64,000 bases of DNA from Polytrichum commune (lineage: Eukaryota; Streptophyta; Polytrichopsida; Polytrichales; Polytrichaceae): the NCBI GenBank assembly GCA_950295325.1, contig OX485809.1:36895081-36959080 (forward strand). Direction: 5' to 3'. A program made the translations under genes and the position numbers. The notes under the pieces were generated by a model that did not search any database, was not told the DNA's origin, and saw nothing but the letters and a program-made list of their open reading frames with translations. Numbering within the stretch: position 1 is the stretch's first letter; each line of letters starts with the position of its first letter. Positions 12,992 through 25,740 of the stretch are shown piece after piece.

Positions 12992-14247
12992 ATGGCTACA
13001 CCCCGGCAAAAGAAAGGTAAGGGCAATCGTAATGTGCCAGTTCGAACTACATTGACAACAGACACCACCACACCTCCACCTCGAACAAGGATTTCCAAGC
13101 CTTTGTGTGATCTTGATGTCAACGTGCCAACACCAAGTCAGAGAGCACATGGAACAGGAAGGCTTTCTCCTGGGAATTCGGAGACCCAGAATCTTGCAAG
13201 TCCAAGTAGTACATGTCCATCGGGATACCAGGCCCCCCCCCAATACATGCATTTTCGAGTTTCAGTTTAAAAGTGTGCCAATTCGCAACGCACATGGAAC
13301 TTTGCAGCAAGAGGAAGTAGGTGATGAACACAGAAGGGAGGCTTTAAACGCGATGGATGGTAGAAGAATGAACCCAGAAAGACCAACACCAAGAATCCCA
13401 AAAAATTCTGGGTTCACACAGTCACTCCCAAAAAAAAAATCTCCCTACAAAAAACCGAAAATGTTGGTGGATGAATGGGGTTTGCTTGTGGGAGAGCTGC
13501 AAAAGGCTTTTGAGAGCCGGATCAGGGGATTGACAAAATTATATTTGAGCGATGTGCACATCTCGTGGCCCACTTTAAAAAAATCCAACGGATTGGCAGA
13601 GGTTATGAAGGCCTTAATGCGAGATTTTCCTGGTCCGTGGGATTACGGTGAGGTAGTCAAGAAAATTGGGGACATGACGCGCAGGAAAAGATTTGAGTTT
13701 CGGAAGGCTGCTATGGCAGGAGGTAAAAAACCAACATTGATTGTTTGAGGTGAAGTTAATAATATAATTATTTTATTTTGTATGCAAATGTGTGTGTCGG
13801 AATGGAACTCAACAAATTGTTTTCATGCAGATGAACGCCCCATTGATTGTAGTACCAAATCATGGGTTTTTTTTATGAAGGAGGCTCGAGATCACCGAAT
13901 AAATCCGAATTGGAATGCCCAACAGGTGAATGCTGCAAGGAGGAGAAAGTTTCCACGGACGAAACTGGGGAGTGGGGGCAAACGCTCATTTGCCAAAATA
14001 TTTGTAAGTATTATGTTTGCGAACTAAATAGTTAGATTAATTTTATAGTGTAGATTGGTTCAGTACATTTTTCATGTTCCTATTTTGTGTTGTTGTACAG
14101 GTGGAAAAGTTTGGGGTTGTTCCTTCTGCTGACCAGATTGCCCGAGCAAAATATGTAGGAGTGAAGAAATTTTTTGAAGAGTTCGGTGAGGAGGACTGCA
14201 TGAGAAAAGAAACGGATACGGAATCATCCGATGACGACATTCCATAG
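12992..14247 (+). CDS. Multi-exon gene of unknown function
   Basis: Probable coding exons are about 12992-13722 (upstream part uncertain), 13831-14003 and 14101-14247. The last introns have clean GT-AG borders and matching phases: donor after 13722 in phase 1, acceptor at 13830, donor GTAAGT after 14003 in phase 0. The protein starts MATPRQKKGKG and has a Pro/Thr-rich N-terminus, then a conserved-looking block (LVDEWGLLVGELQKAF, LYLSDVHISWPTLKKSNGL, GDMTRRKRFEFRKA). It ends in an acidic tail (TESSDDDIP). Within the first exon a frame change is needed near the C homopolymer at 13232-13240, so either a short intron there or a length error is likely. I do not recognise the family; basic blocks and the acidic tail suggest a nuclear protein. 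It begins only 90 bp after the LTR element, whose 3' end may act as its promoter. Confidence 0.55.
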
Positions 14248-14249
14248 GC

Positions 14250-15070
14250 CCCAAGATACCGTAACGTCTTTGTTTATAATACATAAATTTGTAAATGTGT
14301 ACAGGTTGTAGATAGAGCATACCACATCGATGGAGTCCAATGTAGACTAGTTCCTTTGTTTTGTATATGGGATTGGTTAGCACTGTATTAAAAGTTTCAA
14401 CTGGTTGTCTAGAAGCGATGTGATAAATTAAATGGGTTTTAGTACTTTTGTAGCTACTGCACAGTCATTGTGTTGTTTGGAGTTTGTTTAAAACTGTGGA
14501 AGACAATCCGAAGAATTCATCAACGAATAAGCACATCAATACTAGGGCATGCATTATAATTTCAGCAACTCTATCATTTCAACGTTTTTATACTGTCACT
14601 CTCATCCTTTTAGGAACCTTTTAAAATAGGGGGCTCTACACCAGATTGCCGAAAGTTGGGTCATTCAGAAACTGTTTGTATGTCCAAGAAGGGTTGCAAT
14701 TGCAACATACTGCATTATTTTGAGCAAAGAGCGTACTAAAATTGAGTGGTTTTAGGTTCAAAGAGCTTGTTGATGGGGTGGATGTTCCGAAATTGTTTCT
14801 GGTGTTTGGGATGAAGTTGCAAGATGTGATGGAATCTGCCATGGACTGGGTAACAGAACATGTCCTCAAACAGTTGCAATGAAAGTTGTGATGAAAGTTA
14901 AAGTAGAGCTCCTTTGCAATCCCTATAAGATCTGTGGATTGAATTTTTTTTACTTTTTTTTCACTCTTTTTCCAGAGAGTGAAGTGAGCTGGGTTGGAGG
15001 AAGCATTGGGTTTCTGACAACTTTTGTTAAAATTCTGTGCAGATGCCTAAATAGCTTTTGATAAGTTTGT
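14250..15070. other. Intergenic, no confident feature
   Basis: 14755-14880 stays open (FKELVDGVDVPKLF and following) but I cannot tie it to the acyl-CoA oxidase remnant downstream. Otherwise nothing recognised. Confidence 0.35.
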
Positions 15071-15071
15071 G

Positions 15072-17090
15072 CTGCAATTTATGTTGGATAGACATAACCT
15101 GGAAGTCGGAGATGCCATGTTTGCATTGATGGCTGGCACTGATCGTTTTGTGTCAAAAAGGGTACGCGACCAAGTTTTTGTGTCTTTTGATTTCTACCAA
15201 CCTATGGAGAACCAGAGAGAGAAAACTACGCAGTGAATTCTATTTTTACTCGGCAAAAGGATCATCAAGGGTTGGTGCACGAAGCAATCGTCTGAGGATC
15301 CTCTACAGTGGGTTGCAATTTTTGAGACGTCGGGCACATTCGATCTTTCTCTTGCTATAAAGCTTGGAGTCCATGCCACCTTGGGTGAGCATTCATCTCT
15401 CAAAACAAAGTTGTCCTTGGCACAGATTTCTGAAAATGTATTCCAAGTTTTATTGATTGCGCTACATGCACTACCATCTTGATATCTGCTGAAAATAAAA
15501 TACGAGCGAAAGAGTTGGAGTTTTATTAGAGCAATACTAGGGTTTGGGAATGGTTGCGGTACAGGGGAGGCTCCATTCAGTTTTTGGGGACAAAAAGACA
15601 CCACGACAAATGGTTGCAGCTGACTGAAGACTATGCAGTCAACATGATTTGCAATGAGTGAAATCGGCCATGGCAGTAATGTGTGTTTTTAGAGCCCCAA
15701 ACTGCATCTATGTTATGCCATTGGTCGTGCGTCCACAGAATATTCGGTTATGTTGATTTTTGGCTTCCAATCTTGAGCATATACCAAGAATGATTGAATG
15801 CGAACATCCAATCATGTAGATTGGTTTTTGCAGGTGCGGAGAACTGATACACTGACAACATATGAATTGTCAATAGAAGAGTTTACAATTGGCCCTAATT
15901 GTGAGTTTTCTCAGAAGTACTGGGTCGGAGGTGCAGCATTGGTAATTGTTTTGGGAAGTTTTTTTTCCTTTGAATTTGTGATGAGTATTCACTTTTTTCA
16001 TGAAGCATCACATGCCTATCATTTCTCAACCTTGGATGATGCAGTGCAATGTACGAGTTTGGTGCTATGACGCGCTTAATTCAATGTTGTACATGCAGCA
16101 TGCCACGCATACAATTGTCTTCCCCCAGCTTTTCATCGATGGAAGACATGATCCTTTTTTTTTTGTCAAACATGGATTGAAAATGGATGCGCTCAGGTTG
16201 ATGATTGTTTTTTTTATGCACTTTTCCCTACTTAGCTTTGAGCAATGCCAATGTAATTTATGCTAAGGGCCGCTTTACACTTAGAGGCCGGGCCAATTCG
16301 TTGTGTAAGAGGCTTGAAATCCTCATTTGTGATTGGTCAAAAGGCTCAAATCGGTCCCAACCCCTTTACATCTAGAGGCCGGGCCGATTTGGTGGTATGA
16401 TTTTTTAGATTAAAAAATGTATGTTATGACACGGCCCGAGCTCGTTGAATTGGGTGCACCCAAAATGGAAGGCCAATTCTTGGCCTAGAGGCCAATGTCA
16501 TATTCCACTAAAAAAATCTTCTTAAATAAAGTATAATTTTTTAAAGTGAACTAGATCCATTGGATTATGTGGAATCTAAAGGCTCTATCTTAGATTATGC
16601 TACATCCGTTGGATTAGGCTAATTTTTTTGAATCAGCTTGGCTTCTTGGCCCGAGGGCCTTTACATATGGGAAAATTGGCCCCCGGTATAATCATATTAT
16701 AATGTGTAGTAGAGGCCGGCCTCCAACCCAAAAAAGGCTAAAATTTTGTGCAATCGGTCTCAAGGGAAATTGGCCCGGCCTCTAGGTGTAAAGTGGCCCT
16801 AATTAGGAATGATACCGACGGGGTGCATGGTTTGAACATTCCGTGCTTATTGCAAATGCAATATTTTTTTAGAACAAAGTGCAGAAGTCGTGGTGCTTGT
16901 AAATCTGAAGGGTGAAGCAAACAGTAATGTCCAGCTTCTTCTGATACAATACTGATATGTGGGGACATGATTCCGTTCCAAAGTACAGGGCCCTCAAAGT
17001 GACAATTCCTTGGAAGGATTTGCTTTATGCAGTCGTTGTTGTTACTCCAGATGGGCGCTACGAATATGCCATCAAGGACCCAGAACCTTA
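15072..17090 (+). pseudogene. Peroxisomal acyl-CoA oxidase (ACX-like) pseudogene fragment
   Basis: The pieces occur in the family's order. 15075-15225 reads LDRHNLEVGDAMFALMAGTD then RVRDQVFVSFDFYQPMENQ. 15300-15375 reads FETSGTFDLSLAIKLGVH. 15605-15680 reads KWLQLTEDYAV and, after a frame change, FAMSEIGHGSNV, the acyl-CoA oxidase FAD/substrate-loop motif. 15835-15950 reads YELSIEEFTIGPNCEFSQKYWVGGAA. 16105-16150 reads QLFIDGRHDP. 16955-17085 reads CGDMIPF, then IPWKDLLYAV and TPDGRYEYAIKDPEP. A functional enzyme does the first step of peroxisomal beta-oxidation. This copy has many stops and frameshifts and no C-terminal oxidase domain. Intron remnants persist (for example an acceptor before 15834), so it is a genomic duplicate or relic rather than a processed copy. 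A MITE interrupts it. Confidence 0.85.
16267..16799. mobile_element. MITE with ~33-bp terminal inverted repeats and TAA target duplication (Tourist/Harbinger-like)
   Basis: The left end GGGCCGCTTTACACTTAGAG pairs with the right end (CTCTAGGTGTAAAGTGGCCC) over about 33 bp. TAA lies directly outside both ends (16264-16266 and 16800-16802). It is 533 bp long with no ORF. A 3-bp TAA duplication and GG(G)CC ends fit PIF/Harbinger-type MITEs. It sits inside the acyl-CoA oxidase pseudogene and contains a further internal copy of the arm near 16365. Confidence 0.8.
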
Positions 17091-20000
17091 TTGTATTTTA
17101 TTGGATTTTATTTATTGCAGTTTATTATTGTGGTTTATTTAATTTATTTATTTAATTTATTTATTGTAGTTCATTATTGGATCTTATTATTGCAGTTTAT
17201 TTATTATATTTTAATATTATATCATATTTGTTGGATTCTTTTGTATTCACTACATTTTATTGTATCTTATTGTACTTTAAAAATTCAAAAAAGTTAGAAG
17301 ATGTAAATAATTATAAGATATTGCAAAATGTTCTACATATAATATACTCCAATATACTCTCGATGCAATATATTTTTATATATCATATAATTGAATTGCA
17401 AATAATTGAACTGAATCATTGAACCTTCCAAAACACTTATAGGTCACCTTCGAATGATTAAAATATAATCTTTATTAAACGCAAATGTGGAACGAACACA
17501 TGTGTCATATATACATGACATGCAAAAGACAAAAGAACAATATTGTGCGACCCGATTTAGATACAAGAACAATTGTATACTTAATTGCAGTGGTATTGTG
17601 CAAAATTGTTCCCACCTAAATCGGGACATAATAAAAATTACCCAGGGTTGTGCACGCAAAGTTTGTATTCTCCAATCAAAAGGTTACATAGGAATGAATG
17701 TAGTTTGGCAAGTCTTAGAAGTCAAGACCACCAATACGTTTAAACTTGGTGGATTATAAGAAATATAAAAAAACTAAAATCTAACATGTATAATTAGTGT
17801 TGATTTAAGTGAAAATTTTACCTAGAAGAAATGCAAAAATATTTTTTGCATTTTTAATATTTGTGGAAGTTTTTGGAAATAATTGTAATTTACAAAAACA
17901 AACCCCGAATGTACGTCCACCCAGTGCAAATGCGATTCTCTCGATCCATTGGCAATTTTATTCAACTAAGTCCAAATGCCATGAGCTTGTATTCCAGTTT
18001 TCATGGAAGATGTGTCATGAAAATATTGCCCTGGAATCAGTTGGATGGGTGTGTAGTGTGTGCAAGCGCACCAAACAATGTGTGGAAAAATGCTCCGAAT
18101 GAAAGCAACTTTCATGAATGTGTACAAAACTTTGGTTATATGTAGAATTAATTATTTTAATATTTTTGGGTGAGAAATGAATAGCTTTAATCTAGCATTT
18201 GAGAAGAAGGTGCACGAAATCCAAGAAAGGTTCGGTTATAGGTACAACAAATAGCCACGGACAAGCACAAGTAAAGTGGATAGCCATGGTTGCAATCTTT
18301 CATAAGAAGGGACAGAGGCCCATGGTTCTACCGTTTTCTTGTTTCAAAAAAAATTCATTGTTCAGTGGGCTTGGAGGTTTTGGTGGATCAATTCTGAAAT
18401 GGAGAGCAGGGGTAACATAGATTAACATAGCCCAATGAACATAGAAACCACACATGAATTAAATTGTTATTCCTGCACATACTTCCGCAATGTCACGCAC
18501 AATTGGGCTTGCTTGTTGTGTGAAATAATTGTTGTATTTACGGGCCACATATGCCGAAGAAAACACAATTACAAATTATTCATGCTAAAATGAAACCATA
18601 GAAACCTCCAATATTTACATGCTCATATTCTTAATTTGGAAGTCCACTCATTGCGGCGGAATAAGCCATGGCCAAAGAAACGTGCGACAAAGTCTATGGT
18701 AGATGCAGAATAGTACGAACAATAGTAGGTGTGACCTCCCTTACATTAACACATACAATTCCCTGCAATCGTTTTGTCAAAACATGGAAGCCTCCTAAAG
18801 CAGTGGAGTTCATCCAGATTTTTCGAACCCCACTGTTTGTAATGTTTTGGGGCACTCAAAGTAGAGAAATCTTGATATTTCTTATTTGGATTATATGGAC
18901 CCTGCTGTACTGAAGTTCCACACAAGTAAACCTCACAGTACCATGGTCAAGGCACAATCACTTGTTTGTTCATTTTAGTTAACTATATTTATTTTTATCG
19001 TCACTTGTTGGACAAACTTGTCTTTGTTAATGTAAGTTTCTTATATTATTATAGGATAACAAGAAACATAGACCCACTTTACTTTCATTTTTCAAATCGA
19101 GTATAATGCACAAATATTCTGGAGATGATTTCGTGTTTGTGAGGTTCACCTTCCACTCCCAACTCTTCCCCATGATTCCCAACATGTAAATTTCCCATTC
19201 ATTTCAACTCATCCATGTTGTTGAAAGAAATGAAACAGTTTCATGATGAACATCAGAAGTTTTTATGCTTGCCCATTTGATGGGAAATTTGTATTCATTG
19301 CAGCACCAAGACAACGTCATTTTCCAGTGACACGTTCTGGAAATGCATTCGGGATTGAAAATCTTGAAACCCCATGGTTTGTGTTGTACTTCTAATTAAT
19401 AAATTCACTTTGAAATTTTCCATGGATGCTCCATGGCTATTGTAGGCATATGAACACCATGATTGGTCCCTATGCATATCCGGGGAGTACACTTATGAGG
19501 GACTGTACGTATACTTTTGCCGACCTTGGAAGTAGACATATGAATGTTTGTAATAGTATCATTTGCCAATTTTGCAAATAAAGAGGTTGGCATAAAATCA
19601 CGCACGCATTTATAATTGGGCCCTAAAGAATGCTTCCCTAAACACACGTTTGCACATTGATGTGAACTTAAAATGAATGCATGTGCACTTGGCACGCCAC
19701 ATAGTATGTAATTATAAATGGATTTTCTATCAATGCTCCATAATGCATTGTGGTGTTCAACACGACAACCTAAAATCACTCTTAATGTCAATTAATCACA
19801 ACAGAAAGGAATTGTGATTTTGCCATATATCTGCACACAATCCATCAGCATAACGATACGAAAATATTTGTATATCAGCATACTTGCATCTCTTTCAAGA
19901 TTGTGATATATATGAAAATAAAATAAAAAATATTACAAGATTGCAACAAAAACCAATGGAAAATGAGGTGATTGTATTGAAATTATGTCAGACAACCATA

Positions 20001-20190
20001 TGAGAACCGTTGGAAATTTGAACGGAAAAAAATATCGCCAAAACGTTACAAAAATGTTGCTAAAATGAAAGTATTCTACACATTTTACGATGTAGTGGTG
20101 TGTTCTAGAGTTGTTACAAATGTATGCCAACAGATTTCGTTGGAAATGAGGACGTTCCAGAAACGTTCTAAATTGCCCCCATTGTAGTGG
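17091..20190. other. Intergenic, no gene recognised
   Basis: AT-rich microsatellite-like sequence (17095-17300) is followed by unassigned sequence. An imperfect hairpin with arms around CCCGATTTAG and CTAAATCGGG lies at about 17552-17626. The short open frames between 17.4 and 19.8 kb carry no motif I know. Confidence 0.4.
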
Positions 20191-20276
20191 TGTCTTGAAC
20201 TTCAAACGGTTGTTCCTCAAACTCAACCGGTTCGAACCGGTTGAGTTTGAGGAACAACCGTTTGAAGTTCAAGACA
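20191..20276. repeat. Perfect 86-bp palindrome (43-bp arms, no spacer)
   Basis: The left arm, from TGTCTTGAAC to CAACCGGTT, is followed at once by its exact reverse complement ending GTTCAAGACA. The centre is TTC|GAA between 20233 and 20234. The symmetry breaks at 20190/20277. It can form a 43-bp hairpin or cruciform. Nothing similar is present elsewhere in the window. Confidence 0.95.
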
Positions 20277-22869
20277 TCAGGAAAATTACCTATCATTTTA
20301 GAGGAATCTATAGAATATACCCCGATTTAATGAAGAAAACCGAAAGCTGTCAATATGTATCTGGTTGGACTTGGAAACACTAGGATCTCAACCGTTTATG
20401 CCCAAAAATCCCCCCGGACACTGCTCGGTGGACATCATATACTTACCCACAAGCTCATTATATTCAGTCTGCTGCGAGGACTTCTTCATCGATCGACATG
20501 GCGCGCTCCTCACAGTCACTTAATGTCTATGCTTATGCAGCAGCACTCACATCGTGCACAATTGCACTGCTCCCAACTCATGCTCAAGCAGATGGACGTG
20601 ACTCGCCTGCCAGCTTCATTCAATCAATATCCTTTACAGAGTTTAAATCCAGGCTTTCTTTGAATGCAGATCATTAGCTGATGCACGACTTGCAGTTGTT
20701 GAGATATTGTGGAAACGCGCAATATGGTTTTGAAAGCTCACAACTCAACTGTTGGCTGTCTGGATTCAATCTCACCCTTGAATCACAAGGGCCAGGTGAA
20801 GTTCATTCACCTCTATCCTGTGTCTAGGGCTACTAAAGTAGGTTTAGTGTTACAGCTTTGGTCGTAACATTATTTAGCTGCTATTAGCCGTTCCATTCTA
20901 ATGATATCATTTTCAAGCATGGTTAAGTATAGAAGTCCATTACCTTGCATAAGTTTAAGTGAAAGTGATTCAAAATTATATAATAACTTTGAATTTTGTG
21001 AAGGAAAAAATCATAAACATTGATAAAAACACATTGATCTACAAAGCCAAGCAATTTATGTTGACGAATGTTTTTCAAGAAAGTCGACATATTTTAGAAG
21101 ATAGTGCAAGTAGTTTGCAAGTAGGTATATTGAACACATAATTGTCTCCAAATCTGGTTAAAACATGATAAAATTACATTAAATTGATGTTTTTCTACAA
21201 AGTTCTGTAATGTTACCCTCAAGCTCACAATGAATACAAGGAATATGAAGGGGAAAAATCCCAACGTCAAATTTTTTTAAGGTCATGAAATGTACGTCCA
21301 AAACCATATTTAGCCCTTTTTTTAAGCAATACTTTTTAATAATAAGTTTTAAAGATCTCGTCTTGATATTCTATATTTGAGTATCTAACATAACAATAGA
21401 GGGCGCCGTGGAAAAAAATCCAATTTAAACAACACTTTGCTACTAGTTCTAGGCGTTTGATCGTGCCTACTCCTTGTGTTTATGGGAGCTATTTCCAAAA
21501 TATTTAATTTGAGCCTCATTGAAAGGAAATCAATTTGTGTTGTGTCCTACATAAGAACATTTGGACTTAAGTTGGACATTGGTATGTGCAATGAGATTGA
21601 CCGTCCCTAGCTTATTGACAATCCTCGATCTTTCAAATATGTTTTACCACGGTAACAAAAAAGCATGAAGCATGAAGCATTTGGGTGTTCACCATCAAGC
21701 GACTCATGGTTTTTTTTCCATGTGGTAAGGAGTGGTAAGGACCTCCAACCACCAAGTGAAGATCCTAAATTTATAATTTTCTTAATTCCAAAGATTGTAC
21801 AAACATGTGAATCGTATATATGAATGACTAACATTCCTTTGTGTAATGTAGGGGGAAGGCCATGTCTGAACATCATAGATTGGTTCATCTTAGCAAGATA
21901 AAGTGATCCGAAAAGGAGGTCATAAAGAATCTTAGTAAAATTAAGCATTTCAAGATTATGAACTTGGGGGAGGTTGAGCAGGTTGGTGACATTGATGATG
22001 GTCTTGATGATATGGATGACATTATCTCTACCTTCTAGAGATTGGGAATTGCTTTAGACAATTTATGGAGAAACATAGTTGTGAATTTTAGACAATCAAA
22101 AGCTTACATTGTGGATGCATTTTGATATTATATAAAGTTGTATACTAGTTGATTTCATTTGGAAGACCTTGCATGTATTAGGACTGTACACTTAGTGGTT
22201 AACTCTATGGTAATTGGTATTTGTAGAATTTAACTTTGTTAACTTTGATGACCTTCTAAAATTATAACTTCAGTGGCCAATTATGAACATTGTGAATGGA
22301 ATGTGCTAATCACGCACAAATGCTAGCAAGGAAACACACTGTAAGGACATATGATGGGTAAAGGTCAACATGAATTTGATAGTGTAATCCATTTGCATCA
22401 CTATTATATGGTATTTATGTATGTTGGATTTATTGCTAGTGCAACAATGGCTAGTCTTTTACAATGTTTATTTTAAGTAATTCTTGTGATTAAATAAATG
22501 ACATCATAAATTTGCAGGCTTCACAATTTGTCAGTTTCTATGTTCAAAAAGCCTATGGATAAGAATTTTTGAGATCACATTTAGACAAGAATTTGGGTAG
22601 TGTGGTTCAGATCATAAATTTCCAAAGGTTTTGCAATTAAGCAATAACTACAGTGAAATTATCCTTTGTGGTGTATAAAAAAGTATTACTACTAATAATA
22701 ATAATAGCTTCGTTTGATCTACATAAGGAATTATTGCTACAAAATTATAGTAAATGTTGCTCTTGAGTACATGTGATGAATTTGAGAAATTCACAACATG
22801 AAAGTCAATTGAGAATATGCATTTTCACTCTCTTTCAAATATGCAGGATAATTGGACTAGATAGACCAA
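20277..22869. other. Intergenic, no gene recognised
   Basis: No coding region, RNA gene or repeat family that I can support. The short open frames have no recognisable motif. Confidence 0.4.
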
Positions 22870-23243
22870 AACACTATATTCGTTAATTAGAGACTTTTAG
22901 ATGATTTTGAGACTATTTAAGGACGCACATTTCAAATAAGAACTAGTAATTACGAACTAAAACTCGGAAATGTATAGGTTTGGAAACAATAATAAGACAT
23001 AAAAACATGGAATTGAACGAAAATGTGAAGCATACATGAAAATATTGGCCTATGAAATGAGAAATGGGCATGAATGGAAGGGAAGATACGGATGATGAAT
23101 GGAAATTGAATTAATTCAATTGGAATGAAATACAAGGATAATGGAAAAACCATCAATGTCTTGGAGAACACGAAATCAAATATAAAGTCATAGATAATAT
23201 CTAATAGCCTTGAACCTATTTTATGTTTAGGGAGTCCGTCCCA

Positions 23244-24172
23244 CTATTTTTTTGTCGCGGCCATTTCTTTTTTTTTGGCAGCCTCCATGGCCCTAAAAAT
23301 CTCCGGCCCGCGGCTATAACCATTACTGTTGACGGACCCGGAATATGTGCCGTTCTTCCGTATAATATTATCCAGACGCGCTCCCGAATTGTACGAAGTG
23401 GTATGGTGAGTGGAATACGATTGCGTTTGGGAGACGGATTGTCTCGTGCTTCGCCGGACGGCCAAACAACGATCGGACTCAGAAGACGTGGCCTTTGGTG
23501 CCAGCCTATCCAAGGACGACGTCGAGGAGGGATGGGCACCCATCGAGCGAGTAGCCACCTGCGAAAGAAGGCAAATTTAGTGGGATTAAATCAAAGGCTT
23601 GAACGGAGTGGGGGAAACGACGGCGGTTTGGGATGTACGTTCGTAAACATCGCGGCCACAAGGGAATGTAAACATGGGAGACAAGTAAACCAACGGCGGG
23701 AAATGTGGTAGGGGAGTAAAAGAAATTGCACCTTGGCTTTCGGGCCGTTGACGGGGGGATCAATGCAAGGGGGACGAGTGACTTGGGAGGAGTTGGCAGG
23801 GGGAGGAGCGGAGGCGGAGGGGAGGGCTTCCTGCGGGGGGGCTTCCATGCGGAGACGCCGGCTTGGACCGCGACGAGGGACGCCGTCCTCCCTTGACGTC
23901 GTAGCCAAACGAACGAGCGTTCGTTTCTCTTTGGAGAGGGGAGAGGGCGAGGGTGCGCGTGTGCGCGAGTGGAGTTTGGGGGGAGGACTATTGACGACGC
24001 CGTCTTCGATCCCGACGTCACGGGAGTAATCCACGGCCGATGCCGCGTCCACCGCCGAGAATTGGTAGAGGGATGGCATTCGGAAGTTCGACGCGTCGCG
24101 CGAGGGGGAGGGAGGGGCCGAGCGGGGAATGAAAGGGCCATCGAGGAGGGGGGCGTCGCAAGGCGGGGCAAA
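23244..24172 (-). pseudogene. Element B copy of the small Pro/Ser- and Lys-rich protein gene
   Basis: Two exons are recognisable by comparison with the A copy at 26.6-27.5 kb: 24172-23732 (acceptor CACAG, donor AAG|GTGCAA) and 23558-23244 (acceptor CGCAG), joined in phase 0. The shared features are an acidic/Tyr block (ASAVDYSRDV against ASTIDYSKEP), V(V/N)xSPPPK, a basic Ser/Pro block (PSPLSKEKR) and, in the last exon, YNSGAR and NGYSRGPEIFRAMEA. The B copy lacks the long AKEKE repeat of A. No known domain. The first exon has an acceptor and so needs an upstream exon, which I could not place. It is called a pseudogene because element B is broken, although these two exons are themselves open. 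Confidence 0.5.
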
Positions 24173-25740
24173 CTGTGAACAACAACAACAACAACAACAA
24201 ACACAACCAAAAGGCATCCAAAAAAGGAATTAGAAATGTGATCCACATGGAAACAAACAAATACACGGTGGCAATTCAAATCAATTTATTGATTTTTGCA
24301 AGCCGCACGATGCTCTTATATACATTGTCGCGGGGACTAAGCGCGGCGTTGCCGATGGGGTTGGACCTAACAAAATCGGGGATGCTCCCGGGGTGGAGCA
24401 CTAGCATTCTAAGATAAGGTGCTAGCCTATCGACCAAAAAGGTATCTTTCCTATCGCCGGTCCAAGTGTCTGGGAAGACGACAGTGCCCGGGGGATTGAG
24501 GACACTCTTCGTTGGGCTGTCGTCGACGAGGAGGGTGTTCTCCGGCGTCGGCCAGTGTCCGTGGGGGACCCCCTCGAGAATGGGGATGCCTCGCCACAAC
24601 CTGGACCGGAGGACCTTGAGGAACTGTTGTCCCCCTCCTCGACCGCCGAACTTGGGCACGGGAAACCCCTTCTCGTCGACTAGATCGTCGCACGCATCTT
24701 GGCCGAGGACGAGGCATGGTCTTGGGAGGCCACGAAAGAGGAAGTCGACGATGGCCTCCGTGTTCTCCATGATCATGGAGCTCCAGACGATCACGTGAAA
24801 GAGGTCGAGCACCTCTCGAAGGAAGTCCCGCGCGCACGCCGGGACGGGCGCGGACGGCCTTGCGGTTTATGAGAGTGTCGAGGTGGCCGTCGTAGTCCAT
24901 CTCGTCGGGTTGGCGAAAGGAACGGGTAGGGACCTTGGGGATGTGTTGGGTGTGACACAACACCCCGTTAAGGTCAAGAACCAGGAAGGGTTTCTGACGG
25001 GTCTGAGGCCCACTTGCCGACGGGTTGCGATTTAACTTCGTGGGGTCCTGTGATTAACAATTTAACTAATTCAATGATATGATCCAATAAATAAATAAAG
25101 ATTGCATTAAGGTAAAAGACGAGGGAGCGAGGGTTTAGAGTGCAATGCGAATGCGCTCAGAGGCACACTTCCAAACGCGCGTTCGTGAATGAGGGTTGCG
25201 GGTGGCGGCGCGCGTCATTTACGAACGTTCGTGAATGAGTGAGATTACAGGCACAATATACGAACGCTCGTTCGTGAAGGAGGTGGACACGGGGTCGCAC
25301 ACATTTACGAACGAGCATTCGTGATTGAGGAAGGGGCATGCAAGAGTTTATAGAAACGCCAGACCATTCACAACACAGGGATTGAATAGACGATGCACAA
25401 AATTGGGAAAATCCGATGCAGAGATAAATTGCTCATATATTAAATCCGTTGCATATTTACAAATGTCTCACGTGATCATCTATCACAATTTCCGTGTTCT
25501 ACAAAATTGTCCTACAAAACTGGCAGGCCTAGGGTGTCACGCAGAAAAGGCTCGCGCGGCCCTCGTGATGCCGCCGGACATGAAGCGCCAATAACAAACG
25601 AAGGGGGGTTAGTTGGTTACGAACGCGCGTTCGTAAAATGAGAGGTATTCTCAGAGATGAGTTACCTCGTCATCGGGGGGAGGGGCAGCGGCGCTGGACC
25701 GAGCAGTTCCCTCCTCTTCGATTAACGAACGCGCGTTCGT
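23909..25740. repeat. Palindrome family 2: arms ACGAACG / CGTTCGT with two variable central bases
   Basis: Copies at 23909-23924 (centre AG), 25260-25275 (CT), 25307-25322 (AG, one arm mismatch), 25619-25634 (CG) and 25725-25740 (CG), a shortened form at 25221-25232 and a half-decayed one near 25173-25187. Most lie in the intron between the linker exon and the FCP1-like exon of element B; those at 23909 and 25725 lie in exons. One more copy is at 46141-46156, on the far side of the nested element. I saw none inside element A or unit C. Confidence 0.85.
24276..25047 (-). pseudogene. Element B FCP1/NIF-type HAD phosphatase-like exon, frameshifted
   Basis: The exon begins at acceptor CACAG|GACCCC (25047, phase 0) and ends with a TGA after KINKLI. 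Visible HAD motifs are the nucleophile block LVLDLNGVL (about 24980), VIVWSSM (about 24780), LVLGQDAC (about 24710) and LLVDDSPTKSVLNP (about 24520). This matches FCP1/NLI-interacting-factor-like phosphatases, in which the motif I aspartate attacks phosphoserine. The second Asp of DxDx is Asn here, as in the A copy. A +1 frameshift near 24838-24845 separates RARPG from ARDFLREVL, so the domain cannot be made in one piece. The upstream exon (25666-26044) donates in the same phase, which suggests it was the C-terminal domain of the large ParB/methyltransferase gene. Confidence 0.75.
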
